This document shows positions 10,850 to 22,898 of a DNA stretch of 64,000 nt, one piece after another. A program made the translations under genes and the position numbers. The DNA lies in the NCBI GenBank assembly GCA_036924285.1, contig JAYKYS010000007.1:19902001-19966000 (forward strand), written 5' to 3'. Source of the stretch: Asterella californica (lineage: Eukaryota; Streptophyta; Marchantiopsida; Marchantiales; Aytoniaceae). The notes under the pieces were generated by a model. The model was not told the origin of the DNA and did no database searches. It saw only the letters and a list, made by a program, of their open reading frames with translations. Positions within the stretch are counted from its first letter, which is position 1; every line of letters starts with the position of its first letter.

Positions 10850-13800
10850 TGTGGTACCCATAGTTTGCAAGTTTTGAGACGTTTTCAAAAAATTTAAGTT
10901 AATGTCGAGTCTATATAATTGAATTAACCTTATTATTTAAGTTTGCACCCTACTTAGCGGGAAGATGAACTTAAGATCGGATTTGTGAGAAGAAGTCAAC
11001 TTCTTTTCGAGAAGATGTCATCTGGAAGACGAGACCCAGAAGACAGAGTGTGAAGTCTTCCAAGGAAGACCAAGACTATAACTGTGAGAAGCACCAACCT
11101 AGCACCAACTGGGTGAATCAGTAGATATTGGGTGTACTTGAAAGACAGCCACCTAAAGCATTAGGTAAGAACCAGGGCTGACATGACATTTACCTAAAGC
11201 GTGTATAGCTGGGGAGTAGACAGAAAAGCTATCATATCAAGAGAAGAGGCGTGGAAGCGCCCTACCTTCTTTCCTTCTTCCCAATTCAATTTCAAACATC
11301 GAGGAAGACATCGAAGACGCACATGGAGATTTCAATGAGAGATTGAGGGCTATCGTCTTCCAACAAGAAAGGAGCTCAAATTAGAAGAAGGCAGGATTTC
11401 CCAAGGATCGCATGGATTGGACGTCTTTGAAAATCGAAGATTGGAGCTTTAGATTGCAGACAGCAGAGCTCGATGTCAAAAGTGAGAGCAAGGTCTTAGC
11501 AAAGCGAAGGCATCGGGTGCAAAATCGAAGTACTTACATCATAGGCGCGTCAGAAGACATCTGAAGAGTGAAGCAAAAGCTAACACATTCTGGAAACGTA
11601 ATACTGAGGTTCTTCTCTCTTCTTTCCTCCTTCTCATCGCTTTCACCTTTATGTTCCTGTGCTTCCTTCTTCCTCGACTGCATGCAGAAAGCCAACCTAT
11701 CCCCTCCTCCCTTGAAATTTCTCCTGAGAGAATTGGACCTGGAAGCGCTGTCCAATTTTTGACAGCTCTCTTCTCAATCTCTTCTCAAAAATCAAATTTG
11801 ATTATTCCTCCCCCTTGTCCCGAAATCTTTCATTCTGTCCATCAATTTCTCTACTCCATTGTGCTTTTGTCCCATGGACAGAAGACTTTTAAGGTCTGGA
11901 CATTTCCAGAAGCCGAATTTTTGAATTCACATCAAGTAGCTTGGATTGGATTGGAATTAAATTGAATTGAGAGAATCTTTATGTGAATCCAGAGTGGAAT
12001 TGAGAGTTGGTGATTGTTTCGAGAAGTAGAAAATTGAGAATCATGCCAATGCTTCCAAAGCTTCCTGACTTCTCAAATCCACATCTTCCTAGAGACCTAG
12101 AAGACTGGAAAGGCTAGCAGAATGCGCGAGAAGATGTGAGGGTCCTTTACGGATTTCTCCTCTCTGATCCATAGCAGCCTGCTCCTTCTTCTTCCTCACT
12201 TTAGATAAGAATTGTGAGTCTTGCTGGTAAAATCTGGAGAGCAATGTCAAGGGTCATGTCTTCCCATTACGCAACAAGCTTCTTCTGTGAGTGTATTTGA
12301 GGTGAGAGAGTCAAAATATAGACTATGAACATTAGTGTCTGTTATGAGGATAGGTTGCATGTCGAAAGTCCGAAGACAGGTGAGATCAGTGATGAGAAGC
12401 CTAGATGCGAGAAGTCTTCTGAAAACACCAATTACCCAAAAGTTGTCTCGGGTGTCTTCCTAGAGGTCATTGTCACCGCAGGAGTCCTCAACCTTCTTCT
12501 GATCGTTTCGTAGGACTCGCTTCTCAAGTATCTCTTCATCTTCTGTTAGGAAGTAGGATGAATTGGAAGGTGTGTTGTCATTTAAGAATCCATGAGATGT
12601 CTTGCTTAGTTAGAATTCCGTAGATATATATCAGAAGACATGATGTAATTAGGAAGTACTTTTAGAATTCTAGAAGACAAAATAGTTGTCTTCAGGAAGA
12701 CTGAACTCATCTTCTGAGAAACAGAATGTGAGGGTCTGGTAAGGATTGAACCTTAGGGTCACAGCAAGCATGTGTGGTATAGTGTAACAGAAGCTTCGAA
12801 ATGACTATGCGTCCTCGAGGTCTAGTGTTATCACAAGCGGAGCTGAGCGCACCAAACTCTTCATCAAGGAGTTGGGCCTCGACTTCTTCACGTGGGATTA
12901 GAATCTGGTCAATCAGGGTTTGCTGGAAGAGGTCTAGGCAGCCCTACCTGTACATGTTAAGGCAGGAGTTGCTAGAGGAAGACCAGCACTGTGGATGGTA
13001 GAATGATGACGAAGAGCTTTCCACCGACCTGAATCTGAGAACCGAGGTTATGAGTTGGAGAAAGGGAAGATTCTTACGATCATTTTAGAGAAATGACATG
13101 TACCTAGGAGTACTACTTGCCTCTTCCTGGAAGATCAACAGGGAAGGAAAGGTTGGAAGGTGGAAGCCTACCGGGAGCCGAAGAAGCGTCTTCTAGGGAA
13201 GCTTTACTTTCACCTTTTCCCCAAGGGAAAAGCTCAGAAGGTCCGATACGTAAGAGATCAAGATGTGGAATTCTTAGAAGCTGTCTGGGCAGGAGAGGTC
13301 GTCAATTGGGACGCCTTTTCAAGGCTTATGTACACGTCGAGTTAGCTTATTTGGGCACCCAAGTAGAAGCACACCTCACTCCTTTTTTCTGCTACTTGTA
13401 TGTGTCTAAAGGAGATTTGAAGGAGACACAGTTGACCAAGTATGGGTCAATGAGACAAGAAGAAGTCAAGGAGAAGAATTCAGAGGAGGAAGACCGTACA
13501 AGTGTCATGTCTTCCCCTCCACTTCTAATGCCTAAGGAAGGACTAGGCACGACCCAGAAGAAGATCATCAGTCACACGGATGATTCCAGCGGCACAGAAG
13601 ACGCGTCGTCATCGAGGAGGATGGACCCTAAAAACATTCCTAGAACAAGTACGTCTTATCCCACCATCCACTCAGGATCTGAGTCAGAATCTCAGGAAGA
13701 CACCCTCGGCACTAGGACCACCAAGAAATCAGTTCCTACGACCTCAAGGAGTCTTCCGAAGATTCTAGAACACAGGACCTGGATCGATATTCCGACTGCG

Positions 13801-14563
13801 ACAGATGACCGTGCATAGAAAAAGCATGTCTTTGCTGCGAGTAGAGACCTCCCACCAAGGAAGACATTGCGAGTGACATTTTCTTGATTGCAAAAAGAGA
13901 AAGTCACCATGGTAGAAGAGGTCCAGGTACCTCACAAAGACAAGGAAGCTGCCACAGATCGGTATGTTAGCATGAACTTGGCTTATGCGCGAGAAGACTG
14001 GAAGAAGTCAGTGTCTTCTTCAGCGTCGAGATCCAGCCATCCATGGAGATGGTGGAGAAGCGGGCTAAGGCCCAGGAGAAGCCTCTTCAGCCTAGATTTG
14101 GTCTTCGGACTTTGATCCAGCAGGAGGAAGCACAAAAGCAGAGGATGGAAGCTCTGGAATCCAACCTCCGTGCCACCGAGAAGATCACCAACAAGTACAA
14201 AACGGAAGCTTCCGCTTCTGTTAAGGAGATGGCTCAACTGCGAAAGTCCCACCAGGAGTTGCAGGTGCGACTCAGCAGAGGGAGCAGGAAGTCTTGAGGA
14301 TCAGGGGTAAACTAACTGATCTGGTAGAAGAGAAGAAGACTTGGAGTGAACAGCGAGAAGCTGCAGACGTCAGAGCTACTGAGGAGAAGAAGCAGCGGGT
14401 GGAAGTAGAAGACCGAAGCAAGAAGATCATGACGCAGATGGGAGAAGCGCTCAGGAAGAAGTTTAACTTCACCGCAAGGAGGAAGCTTCTGACCTTGGTC
14501 TGAACTTGGGACGATGCCTCCAAGGACATGTTGGTGGAATGTAAGGACAGCATGTTCCGCTAG
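10850..14563 (+). repeat. G1 3' LTR (family B, copy I), truncated
   Basis: Starts TGTGGTACCCATAG right after the polypurine tract and aligns with the family-B element at 28013 read downward (TGTGGTGCCCACAAATTACA, then CTTAGCGGGAAGATGAACTTAAGA near 10955, the GAGGTTCTTC block near 11605 and the GAATTGG block near 11731). It carries the LTR gene at 12801-14562. At 14563 it stops inside that gene and jumps to early LTR sequence of a second copy. About 3.7 kb of an expected 6-kb LTR is present. Confidence 0.7.
12801..14562 (+). pseudogene. LTR-borne coiled-coil protein gene, copy I
   Basis: Copy of the gene described at 23677-25995. The start region reads MTMRPRGLVL and matches MSMHPRGLVLP in the other copies. 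Recognisable blocks are KELGLDFFTWD-like sequence near 12860, FPQGKSSEG-like sequence in shifted frames near 13215, LAYLGTQVEAHLTPFFCYLYVSKGDL at about 13340-13415, a Ser-rich linker (SGSESESQED) near 13680, and a coiled coil from about 14040 to 14500 ending near ALRKKFNFTARRKLL. Several frameshifts and stops break it. The last block, ECKDSMFR, is fused to unrelated early LTR sequence at the 14563 junction. The function is unknown. Confidence 0.7.
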
Positions 14564-17395
14564 GTGTCTTCCAGAAGACAGTAACCACAACTGCAGGGGT
14601 ACCAACCATGCACCACCTAGGAGAGGGATAGGTGTATCTACCAGGTAGCCACCATGGTAGTAAGTAGGTCAAGGAAGTCGAACCCCTAATCACGCAAGGA
14701 AGATACGGGAGAAGGCACATTAGCACGAAATCAGTCGTCTGCTTCCCACACCGAAGACCCACCGCGCTTTGAAGGTCGATTGCAATCGTGGTATTAAATT
14801 GAGTGGTGGAAGCAAGGAGAGTGAAATTGTGAACATAAGATCAAATTGAGGTCAGAGAAGGAGCGAGATCGATCCTGTCAAGCTAGAAGCACAATCGAGC
14901 TGAGAGATTCCCTGTGGATTTCAGGAAGTAGACATTGAGAGTCGATTAGAGAGGTTCGAAGGTGGAGCAAGATCGATTGTAGCAGTAGAGGGGCGCAGCT
15001 CAAGATTGACAATAGTAGCAAGATCGTGGGATCATATTGGAGCTGGGATTGACGAGCGGAAGCACGCAGAAGACTGAAGGTGCACCAGAAGTAGCCAGAA
15101 GCTGTACTGAGGTTCTTCCCGTGTTCTTTCTCCTTCCCACCGCTTTCCGCCTCTGATTTGATGTTCCTCACGCTTCCCTGTTTGTTTGCAGGAAGCCCAT
15201 CGATTTCCTACCCTGAACTTTCTTCTACGAGAATTGGGCGCAGAAGCTCTGTCCAATTTTCGAGAGCCATCTTCCCACTTCTTCCCAAGTTGGAATCGAG
15301 CTTCCCCATCTCTCATTCTTAAATTTGATCACCTGACTATCAATTTCCCTACCATACCACACCTTTGTTCCCGAACCCATGGACAGAAGACGCTTCTGAA
15401 GATCTGAACATCTTCGAAAGACGCTTCTGAATGTCTGAACGTCTTCGGAAGACGACTGTGTTCAATTCGTATCGAGATTGGATTGGATTGGTTTTGTGTT
15501 GAGAGAGGCTTGGTACGAATCCTGAGTGACTTGGTGAGTTGATTATTGTTTTCGAGAAGCTGGAAGTTAGGAATCAGGCCTGTGCCTCCCGATCTTCCGA
15601 GCTTCTCAAATCCACATCTTCCTAGAGAGACTAGAAGATTGGAAAGACTGGCAGAATGCGCGAGAAGACGTGAGGGTCCTTTACGGGTCTCTTATGTCCG
15701 ACCCATAGCAGCCTATTCCTTCTTCTTCCCGAACTTAGAAGAGAGTTGTGAGAAGTCTTGCTGACAGAATCTGGAGAGAATGGTCGAGAGTCATGTCTTC
15801 CCGTCATGCAGCAACCTTCTTCTGAGCGTGTATGAGAGGTAAAGAGTCTGAAGAACAGAGTATGAATGTTCCGTGTCTGTTGTGAGGTTAGATTGCGTGT
15901 CGGAAGATGAAGATAGGTGAGACCAGTGATGGAAAGCTTGGCTGCGGGAAGTCTTCCGAGTACGTCAGTTAATCGGAAGCTGTCCCAGGGATCTTCCTGG
16001 AGGCCACTGTCACAGCAGGAGCCCGCCACCATCTTCTGAACTTTTCGTACACTCTGCTTCTCACATATCTTGTATCTTCTGTTAGGAAATAGGATGAAAT
16101 GCAAGGTGGTTTGTCTTCTTGAGAATCCATGCGATGCCTTGCTTAGTTATGATTGTTTAGATATAGCTCGGAAGACGGGAGGTACTTAGGAAGCGCTGTT
16201 AGAATCCCGGAAGACGGAATAGCTGTCTTCTGAGAGAGTGGAAGCTGGACTATGAGGACTTGGGAAGGACTGAGCCTTTGACTCACAGAAAGTACGTGTG
16301 GCTTAGTGTAACAGAGGCTCGAAGCATGTCGATGCATCCTTGAGGGTTGGTGTTGCCGACAGCAGAGTTGGCAGAGGCCAAACCCTTCATCAAGGAGTTG
16401 GGTCTCGGCTTCTTCCTGTGGGACTGGAACCTCGCGGACCAGGGTCTTCTAGAGGAGGTTTGGGCAGCACTGCCCCCTCGCAATCTTGTACTTGTGAAGG
16501 CAAAGGTCGCTCGTGGAAGACCATCTTCCTGGACGAAAGAGTGGTGGCGTAGAGTCTTTCACAGACCGGAATCGAGAACCGAAGGTACGAGTTCGAGAAG
16601 AAGATCTTACCCATGATCTCAAGGAAGTGACATGTGCTTGGAAGCACGACTTGTCTCTTCCTGGAAGATAGACAGGGAAGAAATGGATGGAAGATAGAAG
16701 CGTACCGGGAGCCGCGGAAGCGTCTTCTGGCGAAGCTGTTTTTTCACCTCTTTCCCAAGGGGAAAGCACAGAAGACGAGATACCTTGGAGATCAAGACGT
16801 GGAGTTCCTAAAAGCCGTGTGGGAAGGGCTGCTTATCAATTGGGGTGCATTCTTCCACGCTTACGTTCAGGCAGAGTTGGTGTACTTGGGCACCCCAGTA
16901 GGAGGACACCTCATCCCGCTCTTCTGTTATCTATACGTGTCCAAGGGAGACTTAACAGAAGACCAGTTGGTGAGGTATGGGTCAACAAGATAGTGCAAGA
17001 TGAAAGAAGAAACCTCGGGAGAAAACGATCGAGCAGCAGCCGTAACTCCCTCTCTCACTTTAGTGCTTCAGACGAGAGCGAGCACTCATCAAAAGACGCT
17101 TCTGGTGCGAGAAGACGACTCCAGTGGTACAAAAGACGCGTCACCATCGAGGAAGATGGGGCCTAGGAGTGTGCCTAGGAAGAGCACCTCTTTTCCGATC
17201 ATTCATTTTGGATCGGAATCAGATTCACAGGAGGAGACGTTGAGCACCAGAACTGCATAGAAGACAGCTTTTGTAACTACAGGGAGTCTTCCAAAGACTC
17301 CAGAAGCCGAAGTATGTGTTGACATTCCAACTGCGACTCGAGGAAGCGCAGCGAAGAGAACCACTCCTGCAGTGGGAAGAGATCTTCCACCTCGG
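14563..17395 (+). repeat. family-B LTR copy II, left part
   Basis: Begins with GTGTCTTCCAGAAGACAG, which corresponds to 27750-27770 reversed, about 250 bases into the LTR. It then follows family B collinearly (GTAGGTCAAGGAAGTCGAACCCC near 14665, the GTACTGAGGTTC block near 15105) into the LTR gene at 16326. It is interrupted at 17396 by element G2 and resumes at 34908. Confidence 0.75.
16326..17395 (+). pseudogene. LTR-borne coiled-coil protein gene, copy II, N-terminal part
   Basis: N-terminal half of the same gene. The start MSMHP at 16326 is followed by a stop where the other copies have Arg. Conserved blocks then run in frame: LVLPTAELAEAKPFIKELG, FFLWDWNLADQGLLEEVW, and GRPSSWTKEWWRRVFHRPES. 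After a frameshift come CLFLEDRQGRNGWKIEAYREP, LFFHLFPKGKAQKTRYLGDQ and a cysteine/tyrosine-rich LFCYLYVSKGDL block near 16950. A Ser/Thr-rich acidic linker follows. The sequence is cut at a Pro-Pro-Arg codon run by G2 and continues at 34908. Less damaged than copy I. Confidence 0.75.
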
Positions 17396-18512
17396 TGTCG
17401 TGTCGGATATTGCGTGAAGGATGTCTAGGAAAACACGAGGTTCCTGACTATGGAGATGTTGTGTGCTGAAACAGAGACAAGATAGAGAAAAACAACCACG
17501 AAAGCGAACGCTGCGATATATACACTCCAAATGCATGTACACTGCCGGTTCTTTCTCCTAAGAGCACATAACTGAGAACCAGACAAGAGCAGTCTGTAAC
17601 CTGCTTCAAAGCCCCTAAAAACAACCCTTGAATCACAACCCTGACCTAAAACCACCGAAGCGTAGCTCAAAGCAAGAGAAACTTCCTTTTGCTAACAAAC
17701 AGAGCCACAACAGTATCACGCGATCCAAACCCACGTCCAAACCACATCCATGTATAAACTCTTAGCTAAAGCTAGCTACCACAAGCTGTATACAGCCAAC
17801 CAGAACTCTAACGAACTCAAAAGAGCAAAACCCGTAGCGAAGAAATCGAAAAAGACCTATCTGTGGACTTCCTTCTTTCGCTGAATGGACTTCAGATGTC
17901 GATAGGGTCTCCTCCGCTGACTCCGTTAACCCAAGAAACCTTCAGATCCGACTCCCAACAGCCGAGATATCGTCGATTTTCGATCGCAGGTGACCGAAAC
18001 TTCAAAAATTCCTCCCTGCGGCTTAAAACCACACACACCGCACAAACAGATCGTCTAAACTGATATCCGTCTTCTCTGGCAAATAGATCTAACTACCCTG
18101 AACCCAACAAGACTCCAAACAAGCCGTTTGGAGTTCCCCTTGTAAAACCACGCAAGAAATTTGGTCGCAAGTTGCAAAAAACTGACATAAATCAGCTCCC
18201 TGCGGCTCAAACTTGCTCACCACATCCAAACCAACAATCCAATTCACGTACAGTCTTCTCCTATGCGTACATGAAGACTCCCTGATCGCGTAGGCACCAA
18301 GAACGAAGAGACGCGAAGAACAACCTAATCTCAGGTCGCAGGAGAACAAAAATCTGATGTAAGCGCTTCTCTGCGAGCTAATTTCACTCAAAACTCCCAA
18401 ACGATGAAACCCGATGAAACTTCGTATCGTCTTCAATTTCTTGAAGAACTCGTTGTTCTGATCCCGATGGATCCAAGGACAGCAAGTTTGGACTCCGGAA
18501 CGGCTCGAACGG

Positions 18513-19795
18513 TGTCGGAGTGTGATCCGTCTACCTAGGAAAGCGCCGGGCTTCTGGCTGTGGTTGTTTACTCAAGAGGTTGGCTTTCAGGTCACAACAG
18601 GAGCTATAAACACTCACACAGGAGTGTAGGATCCTCTGATATGCTCAAAAAGCGAAATTTAGGTCTCACTGGTAGTAATAGGCTTAAGCGGTGAACTTTG
18701 ACACTCAAAGGGAGGAAAACTATGAAGGTTTAGACCTCTAAACTTCCCCTACATGCAAATGAGGTACTACTGAACTCACAGACGAAGTTTCAACCTGAGA
18801 TCAAATTCTGACACGGAGATATGAACAGAAAAGTTCTGAATAAGAGAATTATGGCAATTTCTGGTACCTAGACAGCTATTCAGACATAGAACAGAGAATT
18901 GGCTCGATGAATTTCAAATCTTCTCACAGTATTTGAAGTCTACAGGATGCTGAACATCCCTGTGAAGTTGGGACTCCTGATTGTTTGTAGAACTCCAGAT
19001 CTCCTTCTCTAAAGTCGCTGCTCTAGATTAAGAGCTTTTCAGACCCCCTCTGCTTCAGCGGCCGCCCTGAATTACTCAATTACTCAAATGATTCGAAACT
19101 TTTTGGACAGTCGTAGCCCTCCTGACAGTGAACGCAACCACGAAGTTTTGAAGTGATTTCCTCAATTCTGCTGCAATTGGCACCGAAAACCCCAAAATCA
19201 ACAAAAGTGACGCAGTTTTGGCACAATCCGAACTTCAATTGGGCATAACTCCTTGTTTATTGATCCAAATCGAGCAAAAATTTCACTGACAGTGCTTGGC
19301 ACGACGAGCTCTCTCTTCCTGTGTTCTCAGATTTCGAAGATCCCTCACCAAATGCTCGAACTCTCCTTTAGAGCTCGATTTCTAAATTTAGAGTTAAACT
19401 AAAGACAAAAACAGACCAATGGGAGTTCATAGCTCCACTTGGTTGTCCTTTAGTACCCTAAACCACGTGGCAACTTAGTTTTACTCATAGGCTACCACGT
19501 CAAGCCCCCTAGAGTGCCAGCGTAAAACTTAAATTACTTAAAACGACACGCAGCCCCGAAAAATAACTTAAATCAGCTAGAAAGCGTGCATGGGCGACAC
19601 GCAAATACAACCCATGAGCTTAAGCCCTATCAACATGGTGATCAACCTACTAAGACTCAAAATAGTGTTAACACCGTATGCAAAGGTGTCAAACATATAC
19701 ATAAACGACTAGAAGAAATATAAGCTAACTTCTAGAACTACTAAACTCAAGCGTCGGAGTAGAAATATAACATGTAGCCGCCAAGTAGCGCGACA
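18513..19795 (-). mobile_element. solo LTR of family C with 4-bp target duplication
   Basis: Begins TGTCGGAG and ends GCGCGACA, flanked on both sides by ACGG (18509-18512 and 19796-19799). The other G2 LTR has the unoccupied site at about 34005-34045, where the flanking sequence runs through without the insert. No internal retrotransposon region is present, so this is a solo LTR of 1283 bp. Strand is given relative to the copy at 59070-60442; true transcription direction is not proven. Confidence 0.9.
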
Positions 19796-19997
19796 ACGGT
19801 CCAACTCTCCTTCACAGATAACTGAAAACTCCAAATCTCCTTCCTGCGTCTCAATTTCTCTCAGAACACAACCCCCGATCCGTCTCTTTCCAAACTGTCT
19901 TAACCTGTGCGTAGCCTGCACAGATCTGAACCCGATGACACCTTGCGCGCGTGTATTGGACTTCCCAATTCTCCAAAACGTCCACCGACAGGTCGCA

Positions 19998-20270
19998 TGA
20001 CAACTTCGAATCTTCACTTTCATCACATAGATGGGTACAGCTCGTTGTCAGCTTTCCATGGGCATCTTGTTTACGTCGTTTGGACATCTAGTGAAGAAGT
20101 TATGCGACTCGAAAGAAGACAAAATCAAGCTAGACCTTAGTTTACTTGCTGACTGGGTATTTGAGGCTTGAGACGCTATATCAAAGACGCAAGAGGCCTG
20201 CTTCATTATTGTTGAGAGAACTTTGTACGTACAGAGACTGACGCAAAGGGGTTGCTTAAGGGGCTTGCAA
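19998..20270. other. inverted segment within the G2 3' LTR
   Basis: This stretch is the reverse complement of about 34213-34487 in the 5' LTR, while the sequence on both sides is collinear. For example CAACTTCGAATCTTCACTTT at 20000 corresponds to the reverse of the stretch ending near 34485, and GAGACTGACGCAAAGGGG near 20236 to the reverse of 34236-34255. Confidence 0.75.
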
Positions 20271-20274
20271 AGCC

Positions 20275-20670
20275 CGTAAGCTGGGGCCTAGCTTGTTTTC
20301 TCCATCTTTCGAGTCCTGTAACTTCTCCACTAGGCGTCTGAACGAAGTAGACGAATGCCTATGGAAAGCTGACAAGGAGCTCTATCCACTAATGCGATAA
20401 AAGCGAAGATCCGAAGTTGCGCCAAAAACTCGTAAGCTGGGGCTTAGCTTGTTTTCTCCATCTTTCGAGTCCTATAACTTCTCCACTAGGCATCCGAACG
20501 AAGTAAACGAAGTGCCTATGGAAAGCTGACAAAGAGCTCTACCCATCTGTGCGATGAAAATGGAGATCTGAAATGATGCCAAAAACTCGTAAGCTAGGGC
20601 CTAGCTTGTCTTTCTCATGAGTGTCTTTGGAGCGACAAGCATCGAAGTCTGAATTTCAGATAGGAGCCGG
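20275..20670. repeat. 156-157-bp tandem repeats in the G2 3' LTR
   Basis: The landmark CGTAAGCT followed by TAGCTTGT recurs at 20275, 20431 and 20588. Each unit also contains CTTTCGAGTCCT, CTTCTCCACTAGGC and GGAAAGCTGACAA. The other LTR holds one more unit in direct orientation (landmarks near 34341, 34497, 34654 and 34811). Confidence 0.85.
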
Positions 20671-20684
20671 TCCACGACATGACA

Positions 20685-20697
20685 TCCACCTCCTCTG
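20685..20697 (-). promoter_or_regulatory. G2 polypurine tract
   Basis: On the minus strand AGAGGAGGTGGA directly precedes the LTR start TGTC at 20684. G4 has the matching tract AGGGGTGGA before its 3' LTR at 60693. Confidence 0.75.
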
Positions 20698-20759
20698 AAC
20701 CTGTGCATCCTCCGGCATGCACCAGAGATACCAATCAAGGAGTGGACCGGCTTATCGTC

Positions 20760-22005
20760 CTACTTCCCATCGTAGCCAACCTCACCTTCAAGGTCCTCTG
20801 CATAATCCTTATCCTCAAACTGAAACTCCGTCAAGATATCTGCTAGATCGACCTCCTCATCTCTCTTTTTGAAAATCTTGACACGTTTACCTGCCACTGG
20901 TACCTTCAAGCTCGTTCCATCCAACTCTTGCAGGGCGTAAGTTGCGTTGTCATGAACCTTCTTCACCACATACGGACCAAACCATCTTCTGGAAAACTTC
21001 CGGTTTGCACTATGATGGTTGTCTAGACTGTTGTCATAGACTAACACCCAATCACCTTCCTTGATTTCCCTAGGTCTCAAACAATGTGGCTGATCAAATC
21101 TGACCTTGTTCTTCAACCGTGCTTCTCGCAGCCTATCCAAAGCAGTTTGGATATCCTCTAGTCTTCTCTCTAACTGCCTAATTCGAATAGCAAGAAGCTC
21201 TTCTCTAGTCAAATTGTCCTCCCAAGGTAACACACTCCATGTCAAAACGTGTTCTTCAATCGGCATGATAGGTTTCTGACCTGTGATGAGTTCCACCGGC
21301 ATGTAATCTGTCACCGAACTATGCGTCGTTCTATCTGTCCATAACGCAAATGGTAAGAGTCGAGGCCACTCGCGTACCCTTCCGTTGCAAGCTTTCACCA
21401 AAGCCTTCACAATGAGTGGATGACCACGTTCACTCTTGACATTGCCTTCGGGATTGTAAGCAGTTGTCAGTGACAACCTCACCCCACACCTTGCAAAGAA
21501 TTCACAAGCCTCATGTGCATCTAACTCTCTCCGATCTGCAGTGATCTTTCCCAGACATCCATGCCGACAAACAACCTCTTCCAAGAGAAATCTACATACC
21601 CCTTCAGTTGTCTTCTTCCGAAGCGCCCTACCCTCGACTTGATTTGAAAGGTCCTCTCTAGCAAGTACCAAGTATCTCATTTGCCATAATCCAACCGGCA
21701 TAATCACCAAGTCTACCACCCACTTGAAGTGGATTGTCAACGGATAAGTCGGATGTAATCCGTCACGATGTCGGATGTTCGAATACATCTGACATGTCAA
21801 ACAAGACTCTACAAAAGATACAACATCCCTGTACATGTTTTTCCACCAATACCGCTCTTTTATCTTGGTAAAAGTGGCCCAAATCCCTCGATGTCCAGCC
21901 CAAAGATTCACATGGAACGCCTTGAGTAACTTCTGCTGATCTTCCTTGTTGCAAATCACTCGTAGCGGTACCCCACCTTTTGCTTTGTTCGCTTCCAAAG
22001 AAACC
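20760..22005 (-). CDS. G2 integrase, open but detached from pol
   Basis: Integrase domain of the gypsy polyprotein, open for about 415 codons. The zinc-binding HHCC motif is visible (FHVNLWAGHRG, then SCLTCQ), followed by the catalytic triad: D in WVVDLVIMP, D in ITADRRELDAHEACEFF, and E in NPEGNVKSERGHPL. The C-terminal region has EIKEGDWVLVYDN and RRWFGPYVVKKVHDNATYALQELDG (GPY/F module), then an acidic tail with no chromodomain. It ends 75 bases before the LTR. The first eleven codons of the open frame (up to 22037) come from the inserted family-B LTR, so the apparent Met start is an artefact of insertion. The insert at 22006 severs it from RNase H. Confidence 0.9.
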
Positions 22006-22898
22006 TGTAGTGACGCAGGATTACTCCTTTTGCCCATTTAGTATACAAGATATCGTTCCCACAGAGGATTTACGTAAGTAATCGCTGCTCTAAGTTCTAG
22101 GATCTGCTCAAACACACAAACACACGGGTTTTGTCTAAAAAGCCCGTCTTCTCACAAAACCACACAAAACCACACGTCTTCCAGACACGCCAAATGGTGC
22201 TCTGGAACTAAACAAACAACTACCAATTACAATATCACACAACTATTCACAGAGAAGCTCGGGAAGACGATCTTCCTGCTTCCAGATTGCTTCTTCCGGT
22301 CTTCTCGATACCGTCTTCCTGAAGCGATTCTCGTCTTCTGGAGGTTCAACTCGTCTTCTCACACCTCCAGAAGATTGTCCTGCTTCGCAGAAGTCGACTA
22401 GCAACGGTCGTTACACCTTATTCTCACACTCACATCCCAACGGGTTAGATAAATCACAGGGTGTATGCCCCTTGTAGCCTTCCCAGGCTTCTGCCTACGG
22501 AAATGGTCTTCCTGCAGCACTACAACGACGTTCACCTTCACGGAAGCTCAATAGAAGTCTCGGAAGCTCACTAGAAGAAGATAAGAGGATGGGGAAGATG
22601 AGGGAAGATGGGGAAGAAGAGAAAAGCCAAACGAGAGAAAACAAGATGAAAAGAGGAAATTAAGATTCCGATAGGCTTCTAGTCCGGATCCTGACTAACA
22701 AGCCATCCCTGCTTGTAATAGTTTGGGGAGGAAGACAACAAACGTGAGTACTGTTGCACCGTCTTCTACTCGAGGATGTCGTCTTCTGTTGCGGGAAGAA
22801 GGCTTCTTTCTTCTTCACTTCGCTGCTCTGACTGCTCTATCTTCTGGGATCCCTTACCCAGAAGACCGTTCGTACGTAGATCCCAAGTGCTCTACTAA

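Larger units (their letters stand above)
17396..20684 (-). repeat. G2 3' LTR
   Basis: Matches 32887-34907 along its length. Over 17461-17580 versus 32951-33070 I count about five differences in 120 bases. Without the 1283-bp solo LTR and its 4-bp duplication the LTR is about 2002 bp, against 2021 bp for the other. On the minus strand it starts TGTCATGTCGTGG at 20684, directly after a polypurine tract. A segment at about 19998-20270 is inverted relative to the other LTR. Confidence 0.9.

Noticed and set aside
12801..17395. The two family-B gene copies as host tandem-duplicated genes
   Set aside because: Both are embedded in LTR sequence, and further copies occur at 23677-25995 and 50280-51335 inside mobile or truncated LTRs.
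20760..22037. The Met at 22037 as a genuine integrase start
   Set aside because: The first eleven codons derive from the inserted family-B LTR (22006-22037); integrase is normally cut from a polyprotein and has no own start.
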